Below are positions 8,253 to 16,011 of a stretch of DNA of 64,000 bases, in pieces. The notes beneath the pieces are model-generated. The model was given only the letters and a program-made list of their open reading frames with translations. It was not told where the DNA came from and searched no databases. A program made the position numbers and the translations under genes. The stretch covers positions 806,001-870,000 of the forward strand of contig CAWGPF010000001.1 of assembly GCA_963824395.1 (NCBI GenBank), in the 5' to 3' direction. Within the stretch, counting starts at the first letter, position 1. The number at the start of each line of letters is the position of its first letter. Source of the DNA: 13-2-20CM-66-19 sp963824395. Its GTDB lineage: Bacteria; Pseudomonadota; Gammaproteobacteria; Steroidobacterales; Steroidobacteraceae.

Positions 8253-8858
8253 CTACGCCGGTATTCGGCCGGCGCCGGGAATGGTGAAGCAAACGAACGA
8301 TGAGATGATGTACTTGTCTTCGGACTTGGGGACTTCGCCGCGGTGCATATGGGTCCAGAACGTCGGGAAGAACACCGCATCGCCGGCCACGGGCTTCACC
8401 TTCAGGTTCTGACGATGAAAGCAGGTCTCGCCGCCCTCGGCGACGGAATTCAGGTAAATGACCATGGCCAGCTGCCGCTCCCATGCGCCCGGCCCGAGAG
8501 CGTCAAAGTGCCAGTCAAAGTGGCCTTGGTTTCGTCTGTAATGCTGGATCTTGTAGCCGGTGCACCGCAGCGGGAACACCTGCAGCGACGGAAACTGCGC
8601 CGCCAGGCCCGAGACCGCATGACTGACTGCCGAGTGCACTTGCGTGTACAGCCCGGCCCAGGCGCCCTCGGGTTCGATTCCAAGATCCGTGCTGAGCTTC
8701 ACCGCGTCCCGTGATTGGGAGTCGCTGCTACCGCTGACGGTACAGCCGTCGTGCTTGCGCGGGTCGCGGCCGTATTTTTCAATGATTGCGCCGCATAGAT
8801 CTTTCGGAAGCAGCTCCCGTGCATAAAAGATGCATTCGCCAGCGGCGGCAATTTCCAT
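8253..8858 (-). CDS. 2-oxoglutarate/Fe(II) dioxygenase, prolyl 4-hydroxylase-like
   Basis: A 201-residue single-domain dioxygenase that would use 2-oxoglutarate and O2 to hydroxylate a protein or small molecule. Iron ligands are His113 and Asp115 in GHFDWHFD, the same layout as HYDYFHD in algal prolyl 4-hydroxylase, plus a distal histidine in THMHRGEV (about 170-172). A lysine about ten residues later (DKYIISS) would hold the 2-oxoglutarate carboxylate. YLN...GGET precedes the distal histidine as in the family. There is no signal peptide. It stands alone between the Rieske gene and the DUF885 gene, and its substrate is unknown. Confidence 0.8.
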   Translation of the reverse strand: MEIAAAGECIFYARELLPKDLCGAIIEKYGRDPRKHDGCTVSGSSDSQSRDAVKLSTDLGIEPEGAWAGLYTQVHSAVSHAVSGLAAQFPSLQVFPLRCTGYKIQHYRRNQGHFDWHFDALGPGAWERQLAMVIYLNSVAEGGETCFHRQNLKVKPVAGDAVFFPTFWTHMHRGEVPKSEDKYIISSFVCFTIPGAGRIPA

Positions 8859-8981
8859 GGCTTCACGTGAGCGTTAGGCGACTCCTGCGCATCCTATCGA
8901 TTCCAGCGCCCCGGGCACACGCGGCCCGCTTAAGTCCGTGACGCAGCTCAAGGAATGCCGCAGCTGTGAACCGGCCTGAAG

Positions 8982-10754
8982 TCAGTGCCGCGCGGGCAGG
9001 AAGTCTTCCAGTACCGCTTTGCGCATGAGCTCCGGCGGCAGCAGGCCCTGGCTGAGGATGAAATCGTGAAACTTCTTCTGGTCGAATTTGCTCCCGAGCC
9101 GGCCTTCGGCCTCCTTGCGCAGCGCGAGGAGCCGCGTGTAGCCGTAGAAGTAGCTGTTGGCCTGACCCGGGGAGCGGTAGGTAAAGCGTTCGACCTCCTC
9201 CTTGGCAAAGGCATGGCTTAGGACCACGTCCTTCTCCAGCACCTCGTAGGCCTGCGCCGGGGTCACGGCGCCGCTCTGCAGCTCCGGGTCGAGGAAGGCA
9301 CGCGCGGCCCGCAGCAGGCGCAGCTGCAGGGTGAGCAGCTGCCCGTCGGCGGGCTCGTAGGGCTGCATGATGTACTCGGAGTAAAGCCCCCAGCCTTCCG
9401 CGTTGGTGGAGTTGAAGGCGTACAGCGCGCGCGCCAGGCTTACGCCCTGCTCCACCATCGAGTCGAACTGCAGCTCGTGACCCGGCCGGGCCTCGTGCGC
9501 CGTGAGGGTCCAGGAGACGGCGTCGAAGGTGAAGTCGTCGTACTTGTCGCCCTCGCCGCCGTCGGCCGACGGGATGTTAAGTGGCAGGACAAACTCGCCG
9601 CGCTGTCCGGTGTTGTGTAGGAACGGGGGCGGCGACATGTGCGGCGCGGGCTGCTGTGCCGTCTCCGCCGCGGTCGCGAGGCGGATGATCGCGGGGCGCG
9701 AGGGCAGCGTCACCAGGTTCTTCGCCACGATGATCGTCTCGATCTCATGCAGGCGGTTGTTGAAGAACGGCAGGATGGCTTCCCCGGTGATCTGCTTCTT
9801 CTTCAGCTCCAGTATCACGGCACGGTAGTCGCTCGAGGGGTAGCCATGCGCCTTGGCCACCTGTGCGGCCAGCGGTGCCATCTCGGCCTGGTACTGCTTA
9901 AAGGCGGCGTGCGCCATCGTCGCCACCTGCGCCGGCGGGATGTCGATGCCATACTCCTCGAAGGCCAGCGCGTACTTCTCCGGCGGCAGCCGGAAGTCGG
10001 TGCGCGCCTTGGGCAGGATCGTCTCGCGCACCCAGGCATCGTAGGCCGTGAGTTCCTCCTTCAGGCGCGCGTAGGCCGGTTCCCAGCCGGTGAGCTGGTA
10101 CTTGCGGAAGAGTGTCGCGATCTCCTCGACGTAGTTGGAATTGCGGCCGAGCTCGGTCTCGATCTGCTGTCGCGCGGGGTAGGTGATGCCGGGCTTCGCG
10201 ATCTGCTCAAGCTCGCGCGCCTTCAGGACCTCCGTGAGAGGCTGGTAGCCCTGCTCCACACCAGCGTAGCGACGCAGTCGCACCAGGGCGGCGGGCCGCC
10301 GCTCGGCGGCCACCTGGTCATCGAGCAGCCCCCGCAATCCCTGGAAGACCCGCTCACTGGCATTGAAGTTGGTAAAGGGCACTTCGTGCTGCAGGCGGTA
10401 ATCCTGTTGGCGGAACTGCAGGCTGAATGCCTTGCGCAGGATCTGCAGGTCCTGCTGCACGCGCTTGTCGGTTTCCTTGGCGCCCTCGGTGTCGATGCGG
10501 GCGAGCTCCGTCTCCAGCTCGTGACGCTCGCTCATCTCATCCGCGAGCGTCGGATGCGACACGCGCTCGTCATACTTCGCCACACCCTCGTGCGAGCCGC
10601 GCTCCGGATGGTGCTCGAGCTGCACCGCGAGCAGCCGGTTGGTATAGGCGTTGCTCTCGGTGATCCAGGCGCGTGCGGGCTGCGTGGGCCCCTCGGCCGC
10701 CATGGCCACGAGCGACACCCAGCTTGCGAAGATCGCGGCGGACAACCTCACCAT
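8982..10754 (-). CDS. Secreted DUF885 family protein (putative zinc peptidase), copy 1
   Basis: A 590-residue protein with an N-terminal signal peptide ending near VAMAAEG. It is almost entirely helical and carries HEARPGHE, a HExxxGH zinc-site variant, followed about 45 residues later by NAEGWGLYSEY, which supplies the third-ligand glutamate. This pairing is shared by DUF885 proteins and M32-type carboxypeptidases. Near the C-terminus it has RSPGQANSYFYGY and FHDFILSQGLLPPELM. It is clearly paralogous to the proteins at 50546-52300 and, more distantly, 47268-49271. ATG 10754 is chosen because AGGAG lies five bases upstream; a GTG two codons earlier would place that site too close. Peptidase activity is inferred. 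Confidence 0.85.
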   Translation of the reverse strand: MVRLSAAIFASWVSLVAMAAEGPTQPARAWITESNAYTNRLLAVQLEHHPERGSHEGVAKYDERVSHPTLADEMSERHELETELARIDTEGAKETDKRVQQDLQILRKAFSLQFRQQDYRLQHEVPFTNFNASERVFQGLRGLLDDQVAAERRPAALVRLRRYAGVEQGYQPLTEVLKARELEQIAKPGITYPARQQIETELGRNSNYVEEIATLFRKYQLTGWEPAYARLKEELTAYDAWVRETILPKARTDFRLPPEKYALAFEEYGIDIPPAQVATMAHAAFKQYQAEMAPLAAQVAKAHGYPSSDYRAVILELKKKQITGEAILPFFNNRLHEIETIIVAKNLVTLPSRPAIIRLATAAETAQQPAPHMSPPPFLHNTGQRGEFVLPLNIPSADGGEGDKYDDFTFDAVSWTLTAHEARPGHELQFDSMVEQGVSLARALYAFNSTNAEGWGLYSEYIMQPYEPADGQLLTLQLRLLRAARAFLDPELQSGAVTPAQAYEVLEKDVVLSHAFAKEEVERFTYRSPGQANSYFYGYTRLLALRKEAEGRLGSKFDQKKFHDFILSQGLLPPELMRKAVLEDFLPARH

Positions 10755-10841
10755 GGCCACTCCTGCGCAACGATTGCGGGCGCTGATGTTAACTCAGCGC
10801 GCGCGCTGCTTCGCCTCAGGCGGCCGCAGGCTTAAGACATC

Positions 10842-11174
10842 TTAAGGCTCGACGATGATCGTCCCGAGCATCCGCGGGTGAATGGTGCAGACGTAGCGGT
10901 AGGTGCCAGGCGTGGCGAACGTGTAATGGAACTCCCCGCCGGTGTCGAGCGCGCCAGAGCGGTAAAGTCCCGTGTCGCTCACGATGGTATGCGGTTCCTC
11001 GTCGCGGTTGACCCAGGTGACCGTCGTGCCCGCCTTCACCGTCACGCTCGCCGGCCCGAACATGAAGTCCTTGATCACGATCTGCGCGTCCGGGGCGCCT
11101 GCGGCGGCCGTAGTGAGTGCCAGCAGCATCGCCGCGCAGGGCCCGAGGAGCGCAGGCAGCACACGCGCGCTCAT
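10842..11174 (-). CDS. Small periplasmic cupredoxin (plastocyanin/amicyanin-like)
   Basis: A 110-residue exported type 1 blue-copper protein. After a signal peptide ending near AAAGA, the mature domain of about 84 residues has all four copper ligands: His62 (EEPHTI), Cys96, His99 and Met102 (VCTIHPRM). It should shuttle electrons in the periplasm or buffer copper. The loop between Cys and Met is short, as in amicyanin and pseudoazurin. Its ATG overlaps the stop of the upstream metallophosphoesterase (ATGA), so the two are translationally coupled. They are probably transcribed from the ECF-type promoter at 12130-12155. Confidence 0.88.
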   Translation of the reverse strand: MSARVLPALLGPCAAMLLALTTAAAGAPDAQIVIKDFMFGPASVTVKAGTTVTWVNRDEEPHTIVSDTGLYRSGALDTGGEFHYTFATPGTYRYVCTIHPRMLGTIIVEP

Positions 11175-12094
11175 GCCAGGGTCTCGTCGGTGAGCGCGAG
11201 CGCCGGCGGATGGCGCAGCTTCGCCACACTCGTGACGCCAAGGACACGCGCCAGTTCGTCTGCGGGCACCTTGAGGGGGCCGGGACCTGCGCCGACACCG
11301 GCGGCCGGTTGCGGGTAGGCCGTGGAGCGGGCGGTGTGGTAGGTGATGTTGCCCTCGACCTTCTGCACGATCTGATGGATGTGGCCGTTGAGGATGGTGA
11401 CGGAGCCGAAACGACGCAGCTGCGCGATCAGGGGCTCGGCATCCCCGGTACCCCAGCCCCAGGGCTCATAGATGGTCCACAGCGGCATGTGCGCGAACAC
11501 CACGATCGGAGTGCTCGCCGAGCGTCCCTTCAGGTCCGCGGTGGCCCATGCCAGCTGCGCCTCCCCGAGCGTGCCGAGGCCGCCGGCCTTGAACTCCAGC
11601 ACGTTGATGAGTGCCATGAAGTGCACGCCGCCGTGATCGAAGCTGTAGTAGCCGCGGCTGTCGGACGCCTTGCCGAAGCGGCTGAAGTACTCACTCACCG
11701 CAGGATCGGTGGTGTCGTGTTCTCCGGGCACCGTATGCAGGTCACCGGCCCGCAGGCCACTGAGCATCTGCTGCGCGAGGTCAAACTCGGAGGGCTTCGA
11801 GAGGTGGGTGATGTCACCGGTATGGATCGTGAGCGCCGGCGCCTCGGGCATGCGGTTGACGAGCTCGATGGTGCGCATGAGGGTCCCGGCGACGTCGGGG
11901 TTGGCCTCCTTGTTGAAGCCGATGTGCGTGTCACTGATCTGCAGGAAGAGCGGCCGCCCGGTGGCGGTGCCCGCCTGCGCCAGGTCAAAGGGCACCAGCA
12001 CGCCGCCCGCCAGGGTGAAAAGCGTGCCCGCGCTGCCATAGGCGAGGCACTTTAGTGCGCTGCGGCGCGAAATCAGCGAACGGTCTTCTGCCAC
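11171..12094 (-). CDS. Exported (Tat-type) calcineurin-like metallophosphoesterase
   Basis: A 307-residue phosphoesterase. The N-terminus has SRRSALK followed by a hydrophobic stretch, a plausible Tat signal for export of a folded, metal-loaded enzyme. Dinuclear metal motifs occur in order: ISDTHIG, TGDITH, GEHD (for the usual GNHD), AHMPLW and NGHIHQ. The asparagine-to-glutamate change in GEHD is unusual, because that Asn normally binds metal and phosphate. I chose GTG 12094, which has AAGGAG six bases upstream. A GTG start at 12136 would fall inside the proposed promoter. The first gene of a two-gene operon with the cupredoxin, and divergent from the ECF sigma gene. Substrate unknown. Confidence 0.85.
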   Translation of the reverse strand: MAEDRSLISRRSALKCLAYGSAGTLFTLAGGVLVPFDLAQAGTATGRPLFLQISDTHIGFNKEANPDVAGTLMRTIELVNRMPEAPALTIHTGDITHLSKPSEFDLAQQMLSGLRAGDLHTVPGEHDTTDPAVSEYFSRFGKASDSRGYYSFDHGGVHFMALINVLEFKAGGLGTLGEAQLAWATADLKGRSASTPIVVFAHMPLWTIYEPWGWGTGDAEPLIAQLRRFGSVTILNGHIHQIVQKVEGNITYHTARSTAYPQPAAGVGAGPGPLKVPADELARVLGVTSVAKLRHPPALALTDETLA

Positions 12095-12129
12095 GGTCGT
12101 CTCCTTGAATTTGACGGGTGCAGCAGCCA

Positions 12130-12155
12130 GACCCACCGGTCGCCGGTTTTATTCC
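12130..12155 (-). promoter_or_regulatory. Proposed ECF-sigma promoter of the metallophosphoesterase-cupredoxin operon
   Basis: Reading the minus strand, GGAATAAA (12155-12148) is followed by 14 bases and then GGTC (12133-12130). The same octamer, spacing and tetramer occur on the opposite strand for the sigma gene. The layout matches a bipartite ECF promoter (GGAA-type -35, GTC-type -10). The predicted start would lie near 12123, about 30 bases before the GTG start. Confidence 0.6.
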
Positions 12156-12184
12156 CCCGCGGTGACTTTGCCGCGGCTGGCCGT

Positions 12185-12210
12185 GGAATAAACTCCCGCA
12201 CACCCGGGTC
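12185..12210 (+). promoter_or_regulatory. Proposed autoregulatory ECF-sigma promoter of the sigma/anti-sigma operon
   Basis: GGAATAAA (12185-12192), 14 bases, then GGTC (12207-12210), located 48 bases before the sigma factor ATG. It is the mirror copy of the element serving the divergent operon. The two octamers also form an inverted repeat 29 bases apart. Confidence 0.6.
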
Positions 12211-12257
12211 AATATCCTTTGCGGATCATTTGATGGATTTCAGGGTGGCAGCCGCCG

Positions 12258-12803
12258 ATGGACGCTAGACGTGCGCGCTTCGAGGCGCAGGTGCTGCCGC
12301 ACCTGGATGCCGCCTACCGCTTCGCGCGCTGGCTGACGCGCTCGCGCACCGACGCCGAGGACATCGTCCAGGACGCGCTGCTGCGCGCCTACCGCGGCTT
12401 TGAGGGCCTGCGCGGCAGCGACGCCCGGGCATGGCTGCTGAGCATCGTGCGCAACTGCCATGCCACCATGTACCAGCAGCACAAGCGCCGCGCCACGGTG
12501 CCGCTGCCTGAGGAGAGCGACGCGCAGAACGCGCACGTTATGGTTGCGAGCGACCCGGGCCCCGAGAGCCTGTCCATCCACAGGGACGACGAGCGTGCCT
12601 TCGAGCGCCTGCTCGGTGACCTGTCGCAGGAGCATCGCGAGGTACTCGCGCTGCGCGAACTGGAGGAGATGAGTTACCGCGAGATCGCCGAGGTCACGAG
12701 TCTGCCGGTCGGCACAGTGATGTCACGGCTGGCGCGGGCCCGCAGCGCCCTGAAGGAGCTGTGGCTGAAAGATACGGAAGGAGAACCCAGTGGCGTGCGC
12801 TGA
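12258..12803 (+). CDS. ECF-family RNA polymerase sigma factor
   Basis: A 181-residue group 4 sigma factor. Region 2 contains DAEDIVQDALLRAYRGFEGLRG, which binds core polymerase and the -10 element. Region 4 has LSQEHREVLALRELEEMSYREIAEV, then the recognition helix SLPVGTVMSRLARAR for the -35 element. There is no region 3, as usual. Its last 14 bases overlap the anti-sigma gene. It should be held inactive at the membrane by that partner and transcribe its own operon and the divergent one through GGAATAAA-N14-GGTC. Confidence 0.93.
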   Translation: MDARRARFEAQVLPHLDAAYRFARWLTRSRTDAEDIVQDALLRAYRGFEGLRGSDARAWLLSIVRNCHATMYQQHKRRATVPLPEESDAQNAHVMVASDPGPESLSIHRDDERAFERLLGDLSQEHREVLALRELEEMSYREIAEVTSLPVGTVMSRLARARSALKELWLKDTEGEPSGVR

Positions 12804-13566
12804 AGCTCTGCGCGTGCAGGCCTACTTCGACGGCGAACTCGATGCCGCGGGCACCCTCGAGGTGCAGCGTCACCTCGAGGGCTGCGCGGACTGCCGCGCG
12901 CTGCTTACCGATCTTGAGCAGCTGCGCGTCGCCATCCGCCGCGACCTGAACCCGGTGGCCTCCGCGCAGCTGCGCGCACGCCTCACGCAGGCACTCGATG
13001 CGCAGACGCCCGCGCCCGTGACACGCCTGCCGGCGCGCGCGCCGCGCAACCGCTCGTTCTGGCTCGGGGCCCTGAGCGGGGTGGGCGGCAGCGCGCTGGC
13101 CGCGGGCATGCTGTTCGTGCTCCTGTCGCCCCTGCTCGGCAGCGCGCTGCAGGAGGAGCTGGTGAGCGCGCACCTGCACTCGCTCCTGCCCGCACAGCTG
13201 ATCCAGGTGGAGTCGAGCGATCACCACACCGTCAAACCCTGGTTCGCAGGCCACGCCGATGTCTCGCCGGTGGTGGCGGACTTCGCCGCTGCGGGTTACC
13301 GCCTGGTGGGCGGCCGCACCGATGCGGTGGACCATCAGCGCGCCGCGGTGCTCGTCTACCAGCACGGTGCGCACGTCATCAACGTGTTCAGCTGGGAGGC
13401 CAAACGCGGTGGCCTCACGCGCGAGGCCACGCGCAACGGCTACCACATGATCTTCTGGACGGACGCGGACCTGCAGTACTGCGCGGTGTCGGACACCGGC
13501 TGGAGTGAGCTTTCCGCCCTGGTGCGCCTCGTGCGCGAACAGGGCGCGCGTGAAGCTCACCCGTAG
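12790..13566 (+). CDS. Zinc-finger (ZAS) transmembrane anti-sigma factor
   Basis: A 258-residue anti-sigma factor. The N-terminal ZAS domain carries the HxxxCxxC motif (His28, Cys32, Cys35) in a helical sigma-binding segment (residues 1-55). A linker, one transmembrane helix (about 90-113) and a periplasmic domain of some 140 residues follow. GTG 12790 has GAAGGAGA upstream and overlaps the sigma gene, so the two are translated together and balanced. The Cys pair could sense redox or zinc; the family includes both redox-sensing and proteolysis-released members. The periplasmic part (NVFSWEAKRGG, YHMIFWTDADLQYCAVSD) resembles other anti-sigma sensor domains. Confidence 0.88.
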   Translation: MACAEALRVQAYFDGELDAAGTLEVQRHLEGCADCRALLTDLEQLRVAIRRDLNPVASAQLRARLTQALDAQTPAPVTRLPARAPRNRSFWLGALSGVGGSALAAGMLFVLLSPLLGSALQEELVSAHLHSLLPAQLIQVESSDHHTVKPWFAGHADVSPVVADFAAAGYRLVGGRTDAVDHQRAAVLVYQHGAHVINVFSWEAKRGGLTREATRNGYHMIFWTDADLQYCAVSDTGWSELSALVRLVREQGAREAHP

Positions 13567-13642
13567 CGCGGGCGCCGCCACCGCGCGCAAATTCCGGCAG
13601 ACGGACTGTTACAATCGCTGCCTCGTCCGCGGCGGAGCAATC

Positions 13643-14293
13643 ATGGAATTTCACCTTCCGCAGCCTATTCGCAACCTCAAGGATTTCTTCTATCACCTGG
13701 GGATCGTGACGCTCGGCATCCTGATCGCGCTCGGCCTGGAGCAGATCGTGGAGGCGCATCACCGCGCCAAGATCGGGCGCTCATCGGTGGAGAGCTTCCG
13801 GCGCGAGCTCATGGACAACCGCGATCGGGTCAATGAGATCCTCGCCAGCCTGCCGAAGTCACGCGCGCAGATCGCGACCGAGATTGCCCAGGTGACGGCT
13901 CTCGGGGACGGCGCGCCCAAAGCCCCCGTGCCCATAGATTATCCGGACGTGCGCTTCCTGCTCATGTCGAGCGCCGCCTGGGACACCGCCATCGCCATCC
14001 AGGCGCTCTATTACATCCCGGCCGAGGACGCCAAGCGCTTCAGCCGCGCCTATGGCGCTTTTGAGGTCTTCATGAACGAGGAGCGCACGGGCGTGGCGGC
14101 CTGGCAGGACCTGCGCCGCTTCGGCCAGGATGCGGCAAGCCTCACCCCCGGCCAGCGGCGCGACTTCATCGAGCAGCTGCATCGCTACGAAAGCTACACC
14201 TACGTCGTGGAGATGATCGGAAGCGGCACCCTGCATGACTGCGAGCAGGCCTTAGGCACTGCCGCCGCCGCAGCTCCAGGGGGTCCCTCGTGA
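13643..14293 (+). CDS. Membrane-anchored protein of unknown function
   Basis: A 216-residue protein with one N-terminal transmembrane segment (about residues 13-33, FFYHLGIVTLGILIALGLEQ). A mostly helical soluble part follows, with SFRRELMDNRDRVNEIL and a later EDAKRFSRAYGAFEVF. I recognise the general type from proteobacterial genomes but know no function. ATG 13643 was chosen because the membrane anchor begins there, although the frame is open upstream. It starts 77 bases after the anti-sigma gene on the same strand, and its stop overlaps the next gene by four bases (GTGA), so the two are coupled. Confidence 0.7.
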   Translation: MEFHLPQPIRNLKDFFYHLGIVTLGILIALGLEQIVEAHHRAKIGRSSVESFRRELMDNRDRVNEILASLPKSRAQIATEIAQVTALGDGAPKAPVPIDYPDVRFLLMSSAAWDTAIAIQALYYIPAEDAKRFSRAYGAFEVFMNEERTGVAAWQDLRRFGQDAASLTPGQRRDFIEQLHRYESYTYVVEMIGSGTLHDCEQALGTAAAAAPGGPS

Positions 14294-14547
14294 AGCTCGC
14301 CATCGAGATCATCGGCTGGACGGGGGCTGCCCTCATCCTCGGGGCCTACGCACTGCTGTCGGCCAACCGGCTGCGCGCGGAATCGGTGACCTACCACCTG
14401 ATGAACATCCTCGGCGCCGCAGGCTTCGTCATCAACAGCGGTTACAACGGGGCGCTGCCATCGGCCGTCATGAATATCGTGTGGATCGGCATCGGCGTGT
14501 ATGCGCTCGCGCAGCTGCGCCAGCGCACGCGCGCCCAGGCGCCCTAG
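14290..14547 (+). CDS. Small integral membrane protein (CBU_0592-like)
   Basis: An 85-residue protein with three predicted membrane segments (about 4-22, 33-52 and 58-76) and a basic C-terminus. The pattern GWxGAxLILxAYxLLSxNxL, then YHLMNxLGA, then a serine- or alanine-rich third helix matches the CBU_0592-type family of small bacterial membrane proteins with unknown role. Its GTG start overlaps the stop of the preceding membrane protein, which implies joint synthesis and perhaps a complex. Confidence 0.75.
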   Translation: MKLAIEIIGWTGAALILGAYALLSANRLRAESVTYHLMNILGAAGFVINSGYNGALPSAVMNIVWIGIGVYALAQLRQRTRAQAP

Positions 14548-14608
14548 CCACACGCCGCGCCCGCGCGGTTGCCGCACTGATTTCGGCGGACTACATTTGC
14601 TCTGCGAT

Positions 14609-14639
14609 GCGCGCCGCCGCGCCGTTGAAGGCGGCGCGC
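14609..14639. repeat. GC-rich hairpin between the membrane pair and the DUF3617 gene
   Basis: A perfect 10-base inverted repeat, GCGCGCCGCC (14609-14618) and GGCGGCGCGC (14630-14639), with an 11-base loop. No T-run follows, so it is not a classical terminator. It may pause or separate transcription between the upstream pair and the gene at 14679. Confidence 0.5.
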
Positions 14640-14678
14640 CGCGAGCCGCCTTAGCGCAACAGCCGGGAAGAAGAGATC

Positions 14679-15230
14679 ATGAAGCCACGCGTCGCCGCCG
14701 CTGCCGCCGCTCTCCTCGCCGCCGCTGCCCACGCCGACAACGGATCCAAGCCCAACATGGACGTCGCGCTCGGGCTGTGGGAGGTGACGGCCAAGGGCGA
14801 CCTGAGCGGTGCACCGCCGGTTCCGGACTCGGTACTGGCGCGCCTGACGCCCGAGCAGCAGGCCAGGGTGCAGGCCATGATGGCGTCGCGCGCGCAGCCG
14901 AAGAAGTACAAGTCCTGCATGACGCCCGACAAGCTCAGCAGGGGGTTCGAAAAGGACACCACCGCGCAGGCGGCGAGCCAGTGCACGACCACCGTCGCCA
15001 CCAATAGCAGCACCGAGTACCAGGCCGAGAAGCAGTGCAGGACCGACAGCGGCATGTCGTACGCGGCCAAGATCCACTTCAACCTCGCCGGCAGGCACCA
15101 GGCGACGGGCACGGTGGATGTCATCCTCACCCAGGCGGACGGCAAGGTCACGACGATGCACCATACGATTGATGCACAGTGGCTCGCTGCGGACTGTGGC
15201 ACCATTAAGGATGTGGAGCTGGAGCACTAG
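14679..15230 (+). CDS. Periplasmic DUF3617 family protein
   Basis: A 183-residue exported protein with a short signal peptide (Ala-rich, AAAAHADN). The family signature is visible: an N-terminal GLWEVTAKGDL strand, a hydrophilic linker, KKYKSCMTPDKLSRGF, and paired cysteines (SQC...KQC...DC) that probably form disulfides. The C-terminal half is a beta-sheet (KIHFNLAGRHQATGTVDV). DUF3617 proteins are common in Proteobacteria and have no established role. It ends 16 bases before the META-domain gene, so the two are likely cotranscribed. Confidence 0.8.
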   Translation: MKPRVAAAAAALLAAAAHADNGSKPNMDVALGLWEVTAKGDLSGAPPVPDSVLARLTPEQQARVQAMMASRAQPKKYKSCMTPDKLSRGFEKDTTAQAASQCTTTVATNSSTEYQAEKQCRTDSGMSYAAKIHFNLAGRHQATGTVDVILTQADGKVTTMHHTIDAQWLAADCGTIKDVELEH

Positions 15231-15246
15231 CGGAAGGTAAGGATTG

Positions 15247-15762
15247 ATGGGCTTGCGTTACACGATTCACCATTTCGCCCAGGCCATCGCCCTGTGCAGC
15301 CTGGCGCTGACGCTGACGGCCGCTGCCCAGACCCCGGCTGCTAACTCGGAGCTCGAGGGCAGCTCCTGGCAGCTGGTCAGGATCGAGGGCAGTGATGGCA
15401 AGATCCACGCCCCGCAGGATCGCAGCCGCTACATGCTGGCCTTCGCCCCCCACGGGGAACTGAGCGCCCGCATCGACTGCAACCGTGGCAGCGGCACCTG
15501 GAGCGCCAATGACAGCGGCGCGCTCGCCTTTGGCGAACTCGCGACCACCCGCGCGTTATGCCCGCCTGGCTCCCTGTACGACCTTCTGGTCTCGCAGTGG
15601 ACCCATGTACGCCTCTACGCCCTGCGCGGGGGGCACCTCTTCATCACCCTCCCCGGGGATGGCACCTACGAATTCGAGCCCCTGCCGGTGGGGGCAGCGC
15701 CTGGCGCGCCCGCGACCCCGCCTCCCCCGGTGTCCATCCCGAAGACCACCGCCGGGCATTAA
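15247..15762 (+). CDS. Secreted META-domain protein (HslJ-like)
   Basis: A 171-residue exported protein. After a signal peptide (to about AAAQTPA), residues 35-150 form a META domain: LEGSSWQLVRIEG, then IDCNRGSGTWS, then TRALCPPGSLYD, then a closing strand GGHLFITLPGDGTYEFEPL. The two cysteines in DCN and LCPP are conserved in this group. Relatives include the E. coli heat-shock lipoprotein HslJ, linked to novobiocin tolerance. There is no lipobox here. The tail is proline-rich. ATG 15247 follows AAGGTAAGGA. It is likely in an operon with the DUF3617 gene. Confidence 0.75.
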   Translation: MGLRYTIHHFAQAIALCSLALTLTAAAQTPAANSELEGSSWQLVRIEGSDGKIHAPQDRSRYMLAFAPHGELSARIDCNRGSGTWSANDSGALAFGELATTRALCPPGSLYDLLVSQWTHVRLYALRGGHLFITLPGDGTYEFEPLPVGAAPGAPATPPPPVSIPKTTAGH

Positions 15763-15821
15763 ACTCTTTCTAAAACATTTGCTTACATCAGGCGAGCGGA
15801 GCCTGGGCAGCGAATCCATTA

Positions 15822-15844
15822 AACTCCCGAACGTCCAGGGAGTT
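15822..15844. repeat. Inverted repeat upstream of the protease gene
   Basis: AACTCCC (15822-15828) and GGGAGTT (15838-15844) are perfect 7-base arms around a 9-base loop, about 170 bases before the protease start. It could be a weak terminator for the META-domain gene or an operator. No T-run follows. Confidence 0.35.
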
Positions 15845-16011
15845 CCGGTCGTACGCCGGACACATGCAGCTGCGTGACAGCGCGCTGACATCGTGATGAC
15901 CCGCCCGTCCAGGGGGCAGGATCAGGGAGCACGGTCCTTAGCGATTTCGTAGCCGTTTCATGCACCGGGTGCCTGCGGGCACGCCGGTCCTGTCGCAGGG
16001 GGGTTCTTGCA

